Positions 1 through 12,386 of a stretch of 64,000 nt of DNA are shown in pieces. Origin of the DNA: Calendula officinalis (lineage: Eukaryota > Streptophyta > Magnoliopsida > Asterales > Asteraceae); contig OY970825.1 of NCBI GenBank assembly GCA_963853835.1, forward strand, positions 46,410,908-46,474,907, in the 5' to 3' direction. The position numbers were made by a program, and so were the translations under genes. Each line of letters starts with the position of its first letter. Positions within the stretch are counted from its first letter, which is position 1. The notes below the pieces were generated by a model, which worked only from the letters and a program-made list of their open reading frames with translations, did not search any database and was not told the DNA's origin.

Positions 1-254
1 CTATCCTATATAACACAATGTGACGTATGTTCATATTTAACTGATCGTTGCATCATATATGATTAATCAACACATACTTCTAAAATACAAACTCTGAAAT
101 CATAGAATTTAAAATTAAAATATATTAAAATAAAAGGAAAAGTGATATATAGTCTATTTGAGAGTTGATTTCTCAATCAATATTTTCAGTAGTGATTTTA
201 AACAAAAAAACAAGTATTCTAATCGCAAAATCATTATATAGTTACAAGTATTAC

Positions 255-309
255 CTTCCGTGGAATCAACTGTAGACATTTCTATATTCATTTGTTCATC
301 CGTAGACAT
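255..309 (-). CDS. First coding exon of a minus-strand gene cut by the window edge
   Basis: Read on the minus strand, an ATG at 309 opens 18 codons (MSTDEQMNIEMSTVDSTE plus one base) that end at a good splice donor, G|GTAATAC, at 254-253. The region upstream contains a telo-box and a pyrimidine-rich stretch, as expected of a plant 5' UTR. The following exons would lie left of base 1, or in 1-250, where I see only AT-rich sequence. The peptide is too short to name. It is acidic and Ser/Thr-rich, common for the N-terminus of soluble plant proteins. The call rests on ATG, donor and promoter context only, so it is tentative. Confidence 0.35.
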
Positions 310-353
310 TTTGTTGTGAGTGTGTGTTAACGAGCGATTAAAAGGACGGAAAG

Positions 354-362
354 TTAGGGTTT
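354..362 (-). promoter_or_regulatory. Telo-box (AAACCCTAA) upstream of the left-edge exon
   Basis: AAACCCTAA on the minus strand, 45 bases upstream of the putative ATG at 309. Telo-boxes are typical of promoters and leaders of plant housekeeping and ribosome-related genes. The same motif occurs near two other genes in this window. Confidence 0.4.
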
Positions 363-679
363 AGAAGGGCTGATTGAAATTTTTGAGAGAGAGAGGGGAA
401 TGTGCAGATTTTGGGGCTACTGTGTAGCATATAGTGTGTGTGTCTGTTTTTAAAGTTACCCGCGTCTAATAATTATATCATATTTTCAATTTTAGCGTTT
501 AATAACCGTTTAGTTTTATTAAAATAACACCCCTTATTAAATTTTGTTGAATATTATTCATTTATTTCCATAATCATCACTCAATTATAACGAGGAAGGG
601 AAATTTTATATTTTTAATTGGACGAATATTTTACATTTTCATAAAATCATATATCTATTTAATTTAATTTTAAAATATC
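363..679. other. Putative promoter/5' region, then AT-rich spacer
   Basis: Contains a GA-rich tract (about 383-398) and a GT-rich tract (about 430-448), then AT-rich DNA with no supported ORF. It probably includes the promoter of the minus-strand gene at the left edge. Confidence 0.3.
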
Positions 680-2830
680 GATGATTAAACAGCATCATTG
701 ATTTTAAGAAACGAATTGTTTTATTAATCATCGATGATTAATGATAAATGATGATTAAACCGAACCTCAAAGTTTAATCATCGATGATTAAACATATAGT
801 CAAGATTAATCATCGATGATTAAACAGCATCTTTGATTTTAAGAAACGAATTGTTTTATTAATCATCGATGATTAATGATAAATGATGATTAAACCCAAC
901 CTCAAAGTTTAATCATCGATGATTAAACATATAGTCAAGATTAATCATCGATGATTAAACATCATCTTTGATTTTTAGAAACGAATTGCTTTATTAATCA
1001 TCGATGATTAAAGATAAATGATGATTAAACCCAACCTCAAAGTTTAATCATCGATGATTAAACATATAGTCAAGATTAATCATCGATGATTAAACAACAT
1101 CTTTGATTTTAAGAAACGAATTGTTATATTAATCATCGATGATTAATGATAAAATGATGATTAACCCAACCTCAAAGTTTAATCATCGATTAAACATATA
1201 GTCAAGATTAATCATCGATGATTAAACATATAGTCAAGATTAATCACCGATGATTAAACAACATCTTTGATTTTAAGAAACGAATTCCTTTATTAATCAT
1301 CGATGATTAATGATAAATGATGATTAAACCCAACCTCAAAGTTTAATCATCGATGATTAAACATATAGTCAAGATTAATCATCGATGATTAAAAAACATC
1401 TTTAATTTTAAGAAACGAATTGTTTTAATGATGATTAACCCAACCTCAAAGTTTAATCATCGATTAAACATATAGTCAAGATTAATCATCGATGATTAAA
1501 CATATAGTCAAGATTAATCATCGATTATTAAACAGCATCTTTGATTTTAAGAAACGAATTGCTTTATTAATCATCGATGATTAATGATAAATGATGATCA
1601 AACCCAACCTCAAAGTTTAATCATCGATGATTAAACATATAGTCAAGATTAATCATCGATGATTAAACAGCAACTTTGATTTTGAGAAACGAATTATTTT
1701 ATTAATCATCAATGATTAATGATAAATGATGATGATTAACCCAACCTCAAAGTTTAATCATCGGTGATTAAACATATAGTCAAGATTAATCATCGATGGT
1801 TAAACATATAGTCAAGATTAATCATCGATGATTAAACAGCATCTTTGATTTTAATAAACGAATTGTTTTATTAATCATCGATGATTAATGATAAATGATG
1901 ATTAAACCCAACCTCAAAGTTTAATCATTGATTAAACATATAGTCAAGATTAATCATCGATGATTAAACATATAGTCAAAATTAATTATTGATGATTAAA
2001 CAACATCTTTTATTTTAAGAAACGAATTGTTTAATTTAATCATCGATGATTAATGATAAATGATGATTAAACCCAACCTCAAAGTTTAATCATCAATGAT
2101 TAAACATATATTAAAGATTAATCATCGATGATTAAACATATAGTCAAGATTAATCATCAATGATTAAACATATAGTCAAGATTAATCATCGATGATTAAA
2201 CATATAGTCAAGATTAATCATCGATGATTAAACAGCATCTTTGATTTTAAGAAACGAATTGTTTAATTTAATCATCGATGATTAATGGTAAATGATGATT
2301 AAACCCAACCTCAAAGTTTAATCATCGATGATTAAACATATAGTCAAGATTAATCATCGATGATTAAACAGCATCTTTGATTTTAACAAACGAATTGTTT
2401 TATTAATCATCGATGATTAATGATAAATGATGATTAAACCCAACCTCAAAGTTTAATCATCGATGATTAAACATATAGTCAAGATTAATCATCGATGATT
2501 AAACATATAGTCAAGATTAATCATCGATGATTAAACATATAGTCAAGATTAATCATCGATGATTAAACAACATCTTTGATTTTAAGAATTGAATTGTTTA
2601 ATTTAATCATCGATGATTAATGATAAATGATGATTAAACCCAATCTCAAAGTTTAATCATCGATGATTAAACATATTAGTCAAGATTAATCATCGATGAT
2701 TAAACATATAGTCAAGATTAATCGTCGATGATTAAACAACATCTTTGATTTTAAGAACAGAATTGTTTTATTAATCATCGATAATTAAACATTGATTTAA
2801 ACAACAAGTATAATCATTGATGATTAAACA
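680..2830. repeat. Satellite array of TTAATCATCGATGATTAA palindromes
   Basis: Several dozen copies of the 18-bp perfect palindrome TTAATCATCGATGATTAA lie here in a regular higher-order pattern. The anchor ACGAATTG recurs at about 711, 846, 981 and 1116, giving a 135-bp unit. Later spacings of about 164-169 reflect insertion of an extra 32-bp subunit consisting of the palindrome plus ACATATAGTCAAG. A 135-bp unit holds several intact or near-intact palindromes joined by CAGCATCTTTG, CCCAACCTCAAAG and ATATAGTCAAG spacers. Point variants occur (ATCAATGAT, ATCGGTGAT, a shortened form lacking GATGA), but the core is strongly kept. No ORF is supported. Confidence 0.9.
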
Positions 2831-3869
2831 CCAAAAAAACACATCATCAAAAACTTTAATCAATGATGATTAAACAACATAATTTTAAAAATTCAGATTA
2901 TATTAATCATTATAGATTAAAAAAGCATCACCGAATTTAAAACAAAATTTTTTATTAGCGGTGAATAAATTATGATGTAAAAAATTGTGTATATTCAAAA
3001 TAACAGGAACCATTTAAAAAAGTTGCCTATTTAACAAATATTAATAGTAATAATATTAATAATAATAATAATAATACACATTAATTATTACTTTGTTAAA
3101 ATATGAGTCATTTTCAAGAAAGAGGTCATAATTGCAGTTTTGTTCAGCGCCGCCTGAAAATCTCTGCAAAAAATCTCTGTAAAAAATCTCTGAAAAAAAT
3201 CTCTGTAAAAAAATCTCTGCAAAAAATCTTCAACGAAAAAAGTAATCACCTTTTCTATCACATTAATTACCTACTAAACCAAACACACGCATTATTGTTG
3301 AAAAATTGAAATACAAATAAATGAATACTTTCATTAGCCTTGGAAATTGTTAAATTAAAAAGACATTGTTTGAAATTAATTGTTTTTGTACTTCATAATG
3401 TTTTGCAATTAAAATCTGACCATGTCCTTTAAACGTTTTAATCCGATAATTAAATTTTCATAGCTAGTAATATTACTAATTATATAAACCAGAAATATTT
3501 TATTATTATAATAAGGATTATATGTTAATAGAAATGACTAATAACTTTATTCTTCTATGATTTAAACAGTACCTGTTGATTAAAAAAAATTAAAAACACA
3601 CAATAGTTAAACCATCGATAATTATACATGATACTATTTCAGAAAAATACATGCTACTATTTTTAAATTAAAAACATTGGAGAAATAAAAATAATAAAAA
3701 TAAAAATAATTAAAGATATTTTTATTATGTATATGCGTCATTTAACGTCATCAGTTGATAAATGCATGTCTTCTCAGTGACCCCTAAAAACCTCTACAAA
3801 TACTCTTCCCCAAAATACAGATTATCATCCCATCTCTATCATTTGCGATCATTTTCATTTTCAAATTAT
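2831..3869. other. AT-rich spacer with no supported gene
   Basis: Decaying palindrome copies at the left edge, an AAT microsatellite near 3045-3075, and a stretch of AAAAATCTCTG-type imperfect repeats at about 3160-3230. The 68-codon ORF over that stretch (3103-3309) is low complexity and not believed. The right part (3740-3869) looks like a promoter/leader for the small ORF that follows. Confidence 0.4.
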
Positions 3870-3975
3870 TGTAAGTTTGTTCTATAAAATCAGTCTATTT
3901 CATATATTACTTATTTTGTATTTTTTATATTATTATATATTAATTTTGGGGATGTTTGCATTATAGGTTAAAACC

Positions 3976-4482
3976 ATGAACGAAGCTGTGTACTCAAGAG
4001 TAGTGATTAAAAATATAGAAGTTGATTTTGTTGAAAGAAGAAAATTAGATCATCAGATTTACAAGTTTTGCAAAAGAATAGACAAAGATTGGATTTGTTC
4101 GGTTGATGTTTTTTTATATCACTTTTCAAGATTTGAGAAGTTTGATTTGGAGAAGGAGATAGAAGCCAAAAGACATAGAAATGTCACAGTTTTCAAAAAA
4201 TAATATGAAATGAACAATAAGAGGCATAAGGCATCAAACAAGGTATATTTCTTTCGTGGGATAACCAAAAACGCACAAGATTTACTTAAAAACAGGTTGA
4301 ATTATGATGATGCTTCTTTCGTGGTGTCCCCATTGATGTACTCTCACAGTAATACTTTCTGTGAGAGTACATCAATGGGGAAATGCAACCTTTATCTTAT
4401 TAGAGAAGGAGATAGAAGCCAAAAGACAAGAAGCCATCTAATACATCTATCACCCCCTACCAAATGTTATCAACCCCATTGA
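3976..4482 (+). pseudogene. Unknown small gene or gene fragment with an in-frame stop
   Basis: A 75-codon ORF (3976-4203) and a 90-codon ORF (4210-4482) are in the same frame, separated by one TAA and two codons, so they look like one reading frame broken by a stop. A possible 5'-UTR intron precedes it: donor GTAAGTTTG near 3870, acceptor TTATAG just before GTTAAAACCATG. The first half is charged, with WICSVDVFLYHF and EKEIEAKRH; the second contains NKVYFFRGITKNAQ. Neither half matches a family I can name. The second half contains both arms of a 23-bp hairpin, which argues against a conserved protein there. Probably a relic. Confidence 0.3.
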
Positions 4483-4657
4483 CATGTCTGTTACAAATCC
4501 AAGAATAAGCAATGAAACCCGTGCTCCGACCACCGCAACCTCTAACCACGGGTGAAATTTGGGCCCCCGCAATCGCATATGGTACCAAAAAGACATGATC
4601 TGCTTAATTCCACACCCAAAGACTTAATTCGGAGAAGGAGATAAAAGCCAAAAGACA
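4150..4657 (+). repeat. Three dispersed copies of a 26-bp motif
   Basis: GAGAAGGAGATAGAAGCC followed by AAAAGACA occurs at 4150-4175, 4403-4428 and, with one change, 4632-4657. Spacings are 253 and 229 bases. This indicates local segmental duplication around the small broken ORF. Confidence 0.7.
4327..4381. repeat. Perfect 23-bp inverted repeat with 9-nt loop
   Basis: Arms 4327-4349 and 4359-4381 are exact reverse complements (first arm begins TCCCCATTGATG). The 9-base loop is TAATACTTT. Transcribed, it would form a strong stem-loop. It is much more perfect than its surroundings and is not flanked by an obvious target duplication. Confidence 0.85.
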
Positions 4658-4909
4658 AGAAACAGTTTATGCAATGAACAAACAGAATCATGCATCAAAA
4701 ACATAATATTCTAGACATTAAACTTTTCTGTATTTTTGATCTTTTTAATTTAAAGTGTATCAATTATTTTGAATCGGATGAAGTATTAAAATATGGTATG
4801 TTATTAAAGTTGATGTATTATTTATCAAGTTATTAATAATTTATATTTAAAGTTGATTTATTTATAATCTCTTCAACAGAATATATGCGAACGGGATTTT
4901 AAAAACAGA

Positions 4910-5794
4910 ATTGATTATTAATCATTGATGATTAAACACAAATACCAAGTTTCATCGATGATTAAACAACAAAAAAGAATACAAACTAGTTTAATCATCG
5001 ATGGTTAAACATAAAAGTCAAAATAATCATCGATGAATTAACAATATCATATAGAGATTTAAGAATATAAAAAAAGGAGACAATGTTAATCATCGATGAT
5101 TAAACTGATTAATCATCGATGATTAAAAAAAATGTCAAAAAATTAATCATTAGTAATTAAAGTGCATTTTGTAAAAAAATTCAGCCTAGTTCAATCATCG
5201 ATGATTAAACATTTTAATCATCGATGATTAAAAAAAAATGTCAAATATTAATCATTAGTAATTAGAGTGCATTTATAAAAAATTCAGACTAGTTCAAATC
5301 ATCGATGATTAAAGATATAGTCAAGATTAATCATCGATGATTAATCAGCATGTTATAGAGAATTTAGAATCTAAAAAACGGAAACAAGTTTAATCATCGA
5401 TGATTAAACTGATTAATCATCGACGATTAAAAAAATGTCAAAGATTAATCATTAGTAATTAAAGTGCATTTTATAAAAAATTCAGACTAGTTCAATCATC
5501 GATGATTAAACCGAACCTCAAGTTTAATCATCGATGATTAAAGATATAGTCAAGATTAATCATCGATGATTAAAACAGCATGTTATAGAGAATTTAGAAT
5601 CTGAAAAACAAAAACAAGGTTAATCATCGATGATTATACTGTTTAATAATCGATGATTAAAAAAAATGTCAAAGATTAATCATTAGAAATTACAGTGCAT
5701 TTTATAAAAAATTCAGACTAGTTAAAATCATCGATGATTAATCCCAACCTCAAGTTTAATCATCGATGATTAAAGATATAGTAAAGATTAATCA
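4910..5794. repeat. Second, more diverged palindromic satellite array
   Basis: The same TTAATCATCGATGATTAA core recurs with a different set of spacers (AAAAAATGTCAAAGATTAATCATTAGTAATTA-type linkers, GTGCATTTTATAAAAAATTCAGACTAG-type linkers), repeating about every 170-190 bases. The array stops abruptly at 5794, in the middle of a repeat, where an LTR retrotransposon begins. Confidence 0.85.
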
Positions 5795-8512
5795 TGTAAT
5801 GCCCTTAAATTTAAGATAATTAAATAATTAATTTAAACCAATTTAAATTATAGTTTTCCTCTTAGAGCATTAACTGTGCTTCAATATTTTCGTGAGTAAT
5901 TACCTCATAAATTATTATGTGATTTAATCCAAGATAAGTACATGGCAGGCTTGAGGACCCTTTCAGTTTTAGTCTGGCCCATTCCGAGAGTGAGAGTCCA
6001 GCCCAAGAAGAGTTGTGGGCGGGCTTATGCTTTGACCAGTGATATTTTTAAGTGGCTAACAGTTTCTTAATCCCTCGTTATTTCACTTTGCCGACCCTAA
6101 ATTCTCCACTCATTGTATTGTCCGTTCGCTAGTCCAAGAGAGGGAGCAGAGATCGCTGAGGCAGCCAAACATTGGAGAGGATTCTGATCGTGATCGCTGG
6201 TGGGTTTTTGTGTTCCGTTTTCTTCCATTCGTTAGTCCTTTCCCATGTCTTTATTTTTGCGTCTAACAATCTGTGAAATGGTGGCGTTTTGAGAGCAGAA
6301 TTATGTGTGGGTGTCGATGTGGTGAGCAAGTCGCATCAGTAGTTCCTGAGCAAGAGAAGCCGACGCCGAGTAGTTGTTCGGTAATCTTTATTTTCTTTCC
6401 GTTTTTTTCTGGTTTCCTTCATTCCCGAATTGTATTAAACGGATGTAGGAACTCAAGTAGTGATCGAGGGACGGAGCAGATTGTGGCCAAGCAGAGATCG
6501 AGCAGCCTTGTTTTTCCTTCCTTTGAATCAGACAAGCAAGCTTGAGAAGTACTTGATCGAACAAGTGATCGAGATGGAGGAAAGTTTTGGTAGTTCTCTA
6601 TTCTCGTGTTAGCTTCCCGTTCTAATTACTGTTTGTATTGCGGGTTATGTGGACGGTTGAGGCCGGAACAGAAATAGTGCAGTGTTCATGCTAGCCGTCG
6701 CCAAATTCCGTGCAGGTTGTTCGCGTGTTCGTGATGGAGTTGAGGCGTAGACTAGCGAGTGCTCATGTGCTGTTTCCGTTCAGTGATGGAGCAGATATCG
6801 AACCGGGACTGTTGTGCATCAGGTAGCCTTGTTTCCCGTTTCCATTTACTTGTTTCTCTGTTGTATCTTTTCCAATCCTGTAATGCTATAACCGAGTATG
6901 TGCTTCCGGAAGGGGCCGAACAACGTGTATCGCCAACAAGGGACCAACAGTTGATTGCGGGATTTAAGCAAGAGTTTAAGCTTTGATCGGGAGTCTTCCA
7001 ACCTCCAATCTGTTTGGCTTTGTTATTTCCAGAATTAAGATATTAGATCAATTGATCGAGAGTCCTTAAAATTCCTTCTGCTCGTGCACTCTTTAAATCC
7101 ATATTCAAATGTTAACCTGTTTTGCATAATACTTATATAACAAGACTGTGGTATGTCAAGTTTCTGTCGAGCTTAATTGATTTTGGTCTCGTGGATTAGC
7201 TACTGAACTCGTATGCTGTCGGGTGCCTCAGGAATTAACGAGATGATGTCGGGTTTGCTAAATCGGGTTTCTATGTAAATACATTTTTCTGGCAGATTCT
7301 GCCTAACGGTTTCGGGCCGGTTTTAGCCTGTTTAAAATATGTTTCTGGATTTTTGGCCTAATCTCGTCTCTAGTTTTCTGAGTCCTCTTTCCGTTGCCGC
7401 TGACGGCTCGTCAATCTGATATACAGTTTAAAAGATATCCCGGTTTTCGTAAATTGTCGCAAGAGATTTCGCTGTTCAGCTATTCTGTCTTGTGAGCATG
7501 TTTCGAGCCCTTTATGTTTGGATTTAGCTTCCGAGGTCTTCTGTCAAATTTTAGTCCTCTGAGTCATTTAGCTACAGTGAAAATTTGAATAAAAAATAGT
7601 GTGCGGTTTGAGAGTTATAGCCGTTCCCGCGAAAGTGCTGTGTGCTGTTTAGTTTATGCTCAAACAACCTTTGAGTCTAATCCTAACCCGAGCTTCCTTG
7701 TACCTTGTAGGACCTTCTAGGACCTGTTAGAGACGCTCTTCTGTACCGAGGATATTTAGGAGCATACGTCTATTCGAGGTGGGTAATCTCACTATAAACT
7801 TGTACTTACTTTCGATTCATGATTTTTTGCTATGTGTTGTGAATTGTCTTGTTGATTGAGCTTGAGTATTGATTGGGTGATTTATTTGAGTTATCTGTGA
7901 TTTGAGTTATCTGGAGCCTGAGTTATCTGAGTTTTGAGTTATTGAGTTAAAACATTAAACATAATATACTTGAGTTGTCTTGGCACCGAAGAGTACTGGT
8001 GCCAGACGTTTTGACTCAACACCGAAGAGTACAGGTGTTGAGCCTTGAGTTGTGTGAGGCGGGTCGAGGTTGATCTCTCGTCCCAAGTCACACAAGCGCG
8101 CTATATAAATCTAAAATCGGAGAAAATAAACTTGAGTAATTGAGAATTGAGTAGAGTCTCTAGGGATCACTTACGTGGCTTGAGTTGTTTGTATTTATTT
8201 GTTTATTTTGATATTATTCACTCAGCGGTGGCTGACCCCAATCACTCCCCCATTTTTCAGGTACTAGTAAGGGCAAAGAGAAGGTCAACGGTTGATGGGC
8301 TGCATCTTTATTTATTGGATTTGGAGTTTTTAAAAGTTTGTTTTGAGTCAAACATAATTTTTAACCTTTTTATTTATTTCCGCATTAAAGACCATGAGAC
8401 GGTTTATATTTTTATCTGAGTTGGGACTTTTTCATTACTTGTACTTGGGGAAATTTTATTAATTAAATGTTTTAAAATTTTTTAAATTTCTCCTGATTTT
8501 TGGGTTGTTACA
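5795..8512 (+). repeat. 5' LTR of the LARD-like element (2718 bp)
   Basis: Bounded by TG...CA within the inverted ends TGTAA/TTACA. Holds a TATATAAAT box at about 8102-8110, preceded by a characteristic segment in which CACCGAAGAGTACTGGTGCC-like and CACCGAAGAGTACAGGTGTT motifs pair. TGAGTTATCTG-type short repeats lie at about 7880-7945. Short ORFs in it are not credible proteins. Confidence 0.8.
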
Positions 8513-8515
8513 AGT

Positions 8516-8527
8516 TGGTATCAGAGC
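8516..8527 (+). promoter_or_regulatory. Primer-binding site (tRNA-iMet) of the LARD-like element
   Basis: TGGTATCAGAGC, the standard plant initiator-tRNA-Met complementary site, three bases after the 5' LTR end. Confidence 0.85.
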
Positions 8528-11500
8528 TTTGGCTTGAGAGAATTGGGTTCACAAGTGGTGGATTCCAAACTCAAGTCGAAGCATGAGTTTTCAAAATGAG
8601 TTTTCAAAAATATTTTAAACGAGTCCAAATCCAAATCGAAAAGCAGTGTATCACGACGACCTTATGCCTCTAGTACTTTATTTATGAGATATTTAGTGTA
8701 TTAAAAACGTCACGAGTGACATTGATTTCTAAGAGAGTAAAAGAGAATTAACACGAGATGAGCGTGAATTGTGCGACTATATATATGTATATATATTACG
8801 CTTATTGCTGTGAACTACTTGTTATGTGGATGGTATGAGGATGGGAGATCGTGGAATTTTTGAAACTGACTCGAAACCATGACAGGGGTAGGTGCAGATA
8901 ATAATAGAGGGCCCCTATTATTATACGCACAGGACTCATGCCTATGTTTCGAAAAGAATTCAAGGAGACCATTGGTCAAGCATCTAAGTATCATTAAAAC
9001 CCTCAATTATTATATATAAATAGATAATAAAATCACTAAAAGGGATTTATGAGAAAACAGTGCAACCAATTGAATAAGAGAATCATCAAACACGAATTCA
9101 TAAAGAGTTATATAAACATGTCAAGAGAGAGACAATAAATTAAATAGGGTTAAATTCATTAAATTCATTAAATGATTTAATTGAGTTATTAATACCTCGA
9201 GAACGATTGAGCAATCGTTAAAGCAAAATAAATGAGAAAATAAGAAAAATGTTCAGTCCAAACATCACTAACTCGAGATTTATGAGAATATAATAAATAA
9301 TTAATAAGAGATCATTAATTTAAGTTGATAAGGAGTTATCCAAAAAAAATAAAAAATCAAGTGAAAGTTATTAAAACAAATTGAGTGAGAATCACTAATG
9401 ATAAATTTGTTAAATTGAGTAATATTAATTGGTCAAAAACTATGAGTATAACAATTAAGTAAGATTGATTAAGAATAATTTAATTCGTTTAATTAAGAAG
9501 TTATTGAAATTACGAGAAAATTTATAAAGCAAGACGATTGGACAATTATTTAAAACGAATCAAATGGAGTGATTTTAGCTATGCATCATCATTAAATTGA
9601 GTAAAGGAGAAACTATGAGTAAACAAATTAATGAAGTCATGAGGGGTAATGCAAAATGAGTAAAAGATTTGTGAATTGAGAAAATTTTATGCGAAGATTT
9701 ATGGAGTTAACTTTACATTTATGTAACTAACGGGAAAACGTCGAATATACGAAATAAATGAGGACTATTAATTGAGCAAAAGATGAAAATCGATAAAGTT
9801 AATGAAAGTTATAAATATTGAGACATCACTAATTGGATGAGATGAGAAACCCAAGACGAGTTAATTAATGAGTTATTTGACAAAAGAAAATTTATGAGGT
9901 CTATTCAATACGAATTAAGTGAGAATTTTAGCTAATAAAAAAATAAAAAATAAATAAAAATTGTTATATGGTAATGATAATACCAAATATGCTATGAGTA
10001 AACCAAAAGGAGGATTGATACCTAGATTTGGACAAAAGATAATCGCGGATGCGTAACGCGAAATAAAGATTTGTGGTGCTAATAAATGTAACAAGCTTGA
10101 CTTATGAGGAGTCATAGATGACTAATTAATAATGAGACTAATAAAAAGTGATGAGTTATAATTGAGAAAGCTAACACCTAATATGAGAAATAAATTTCTA
10201 TTAAGTGATAAAAATATAATGAGTAGGGGTGTGAGAGGGGCGTAAAGAGTATACGTTTGGACCGACTCACACATGTGTATAAGAGTTTGATTATCGAATA
10301 ATTAAATGAACCCTTAAAATGTGTGGCGGTAATAGTGAAAATTACCAATATTAAGAGTACGAATAGAGAATAATTATAAAGTTGTGAGTTATCAAATTCG
10401 TATTATTAAGCTAATGGAGATTAATAGATCGAGCTAAATTTAAAAAAATATAGTTTGTAAGGAGTAAATTAAGAGAATTACCAAGACAAAATGTTGTTAT
10501 GTGGTAGTATGAGTTTATATTTGCATATAACTGGCTAAAAACTTATAAGAGTAACTGATTAATCGAGAAATTATTCCTGTCGGAATATAATGAGATAAAA
10601 AGAGATTATTAAAATATGAGAATTTATTGTGAATTATTTAAGTCAAGTTAAATGGGAAAAACATGATTATAAGAAGTTATTAAATCCAGTCGAGAAATTT
10701 TGAGCCAAATTATTGTGATAAGTAACTTATATGCGTGTGATTTGAGAATTTATAAGAATAATTTAGAATAACTAATTTCATGTGATGATATAATTATTAA
10801 GTGGTGAGAGATTCATAAATCGAGAATAACGGTGAAAATGAGAAGGGACAAGTATATAATCATATAAATACGAGAAATTATAAAATTAGAGTAATGAGAA
10901 TGTTATTAATGAGTCGGTCATGAAAGATCGTCATAATAAAATTATGAGAAAAATAAATAAATTATTATTATTATTGAGAAACTATCGAGCTATAAGAAAC
11001 TAATAAATCAAGTTAAACGAATAAACTATTATAATGAACCAAATGATAAAATATTGTTTATGAACAAGTATTAAATTGAAAACTAAGGGGATTATCGAGT
11101 TAAAAATTTTAAATACAATGTCGTCAATTAGTATACTTTATTGAGTAAATAGTAAATCAAGAATAGTTATCAAAATGAGCAAATGAGAAAAATATAAGTG
11201 CATTGGATAATAAAACTTTATGAACTTCTAAATCGAGAATAAGTTAAAAATATAAAGTAATGACGAAACTTTTATTGAAAACGAGAAAATAGATGAGTAA
11301 TCAAGTGCATGAGAATTATCGAGTTAGTTAATTAACAAAGTGAAGAGAATATTAAATTGGGGCATTTGAGACTTCAAAATAAATGAGATTAATGAGTGGA
11401 ATTTTGGTCAAATTGATGAAAAGACAATTTAAATGAGAACAAAGCAAGCAAATGTATACATTGTGTTGACCGGTGAGAAGTCATTAAAACGAGTTTTCAG

Positions 11501-12386
11501 TTTAACTTGATAATATAACTTGCGTTGAGCTAAAAACAAGTTGTAGAGATTTGAGATGAGTGCATTTGAGTATATATGCAGATTGAGTAAGAGGCATGAG
11601 TTGCCCACTATCTGGGGTTATGTGTGATAAAATACATTTATGTGAATTATGTACTTGTTGTGTAGTGATTGATAGTGGTGCGAACCGCTAAATTGTTTAT
11701 TTTGTTTTAAAACAAACTGATGTCCCATAGAGCAGAGGACCTTAAGATATCAGTCTTGGCGGAGATTGATAATAATAAAAATTTTCTGGTGAAAATTATA
11801 TAAAGTGACCATGTAATAGAGCTGTGCGGGAAGGTGTTCCCATAAAAACTTGTTATCGCCGTGAGAGGGCCGAGTATAATTGCGAGCACGAGTTGGGCGA
11901 CCGAGTACTACGCCGAGATCATCTGTCGCCACGAACCGAATCGTAACAAATATCCAAGTGGAGTTGAACCGGAGATTCAACGCAATGTTAAAAAGGTGAG
12001 TGCAGCACCTGTGCCCGAATACGAAAGCAAGAAGACGTCTTCAGCAGAGTATTGTGAGTTATTTTTTGCTTTTATCAACATTTTATTTTCATCGCTGAAC
12101 CAAGATCCTTAGAGAGCCTTTCGATATTTATTCTTTTAGCCTTATCGCCTTGCGCCGCTAGAGACAAAAGATTTATATGAGCAGTTGCGAGAGCCGGAGT
12201 TCACTTTGATCGAGTAGGTCACCCCTGACGAGTTTCTTTCATTCTTAATCTTATCTTTTTTGTTTTCTTTTCTCTTTTGCGGATGTGTGTCGTTAGCAAG
12301 CCTGAGTCCGAGATTTCGAGATCGCCACCCCGAGTTCTTCCGAGCCATGACTTCGGGGACGAAGTCTATTTCAAGTGGAGTTGAGT
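8528..12386 (+). other. Non-coding interior of the LARD-like element
   Basis: Very AT-rich and markedly purine-rich on the plus strand, full of GAGAA/TGAG/AATTAA-type words, with stops in all frames. No Gag, protease, RT or integrase motif is visible. Near the right end (about 11860-12380) composition becomes more balanced and resembles the tail of a chromovirus pol region ending TTCGGGGACGAAGT, but no integrase or chromodomain can be read. The GAG-rich 5' two thirds are unlike both LTRs and host intergenic DNA. Confidence 0.65.

Noticed and set aside
680..2830. CRISPR-like regular repeats
   Set aside because: Repeats are palindromic, spacers are themselves repeated, and the genome is a plant; it is a satellite.
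3103..3309. 68-residue lysine/serine-rich protein
   Set aside because: Made by AAAAATCTCTG-type simple repeats; no start context or homology seen.
6129..6986. Short ORFs in the LARD LTR (also at 12720-13115)
   Set aside because: Present in both LTR copies, no domain, overlapping on opposite strands.
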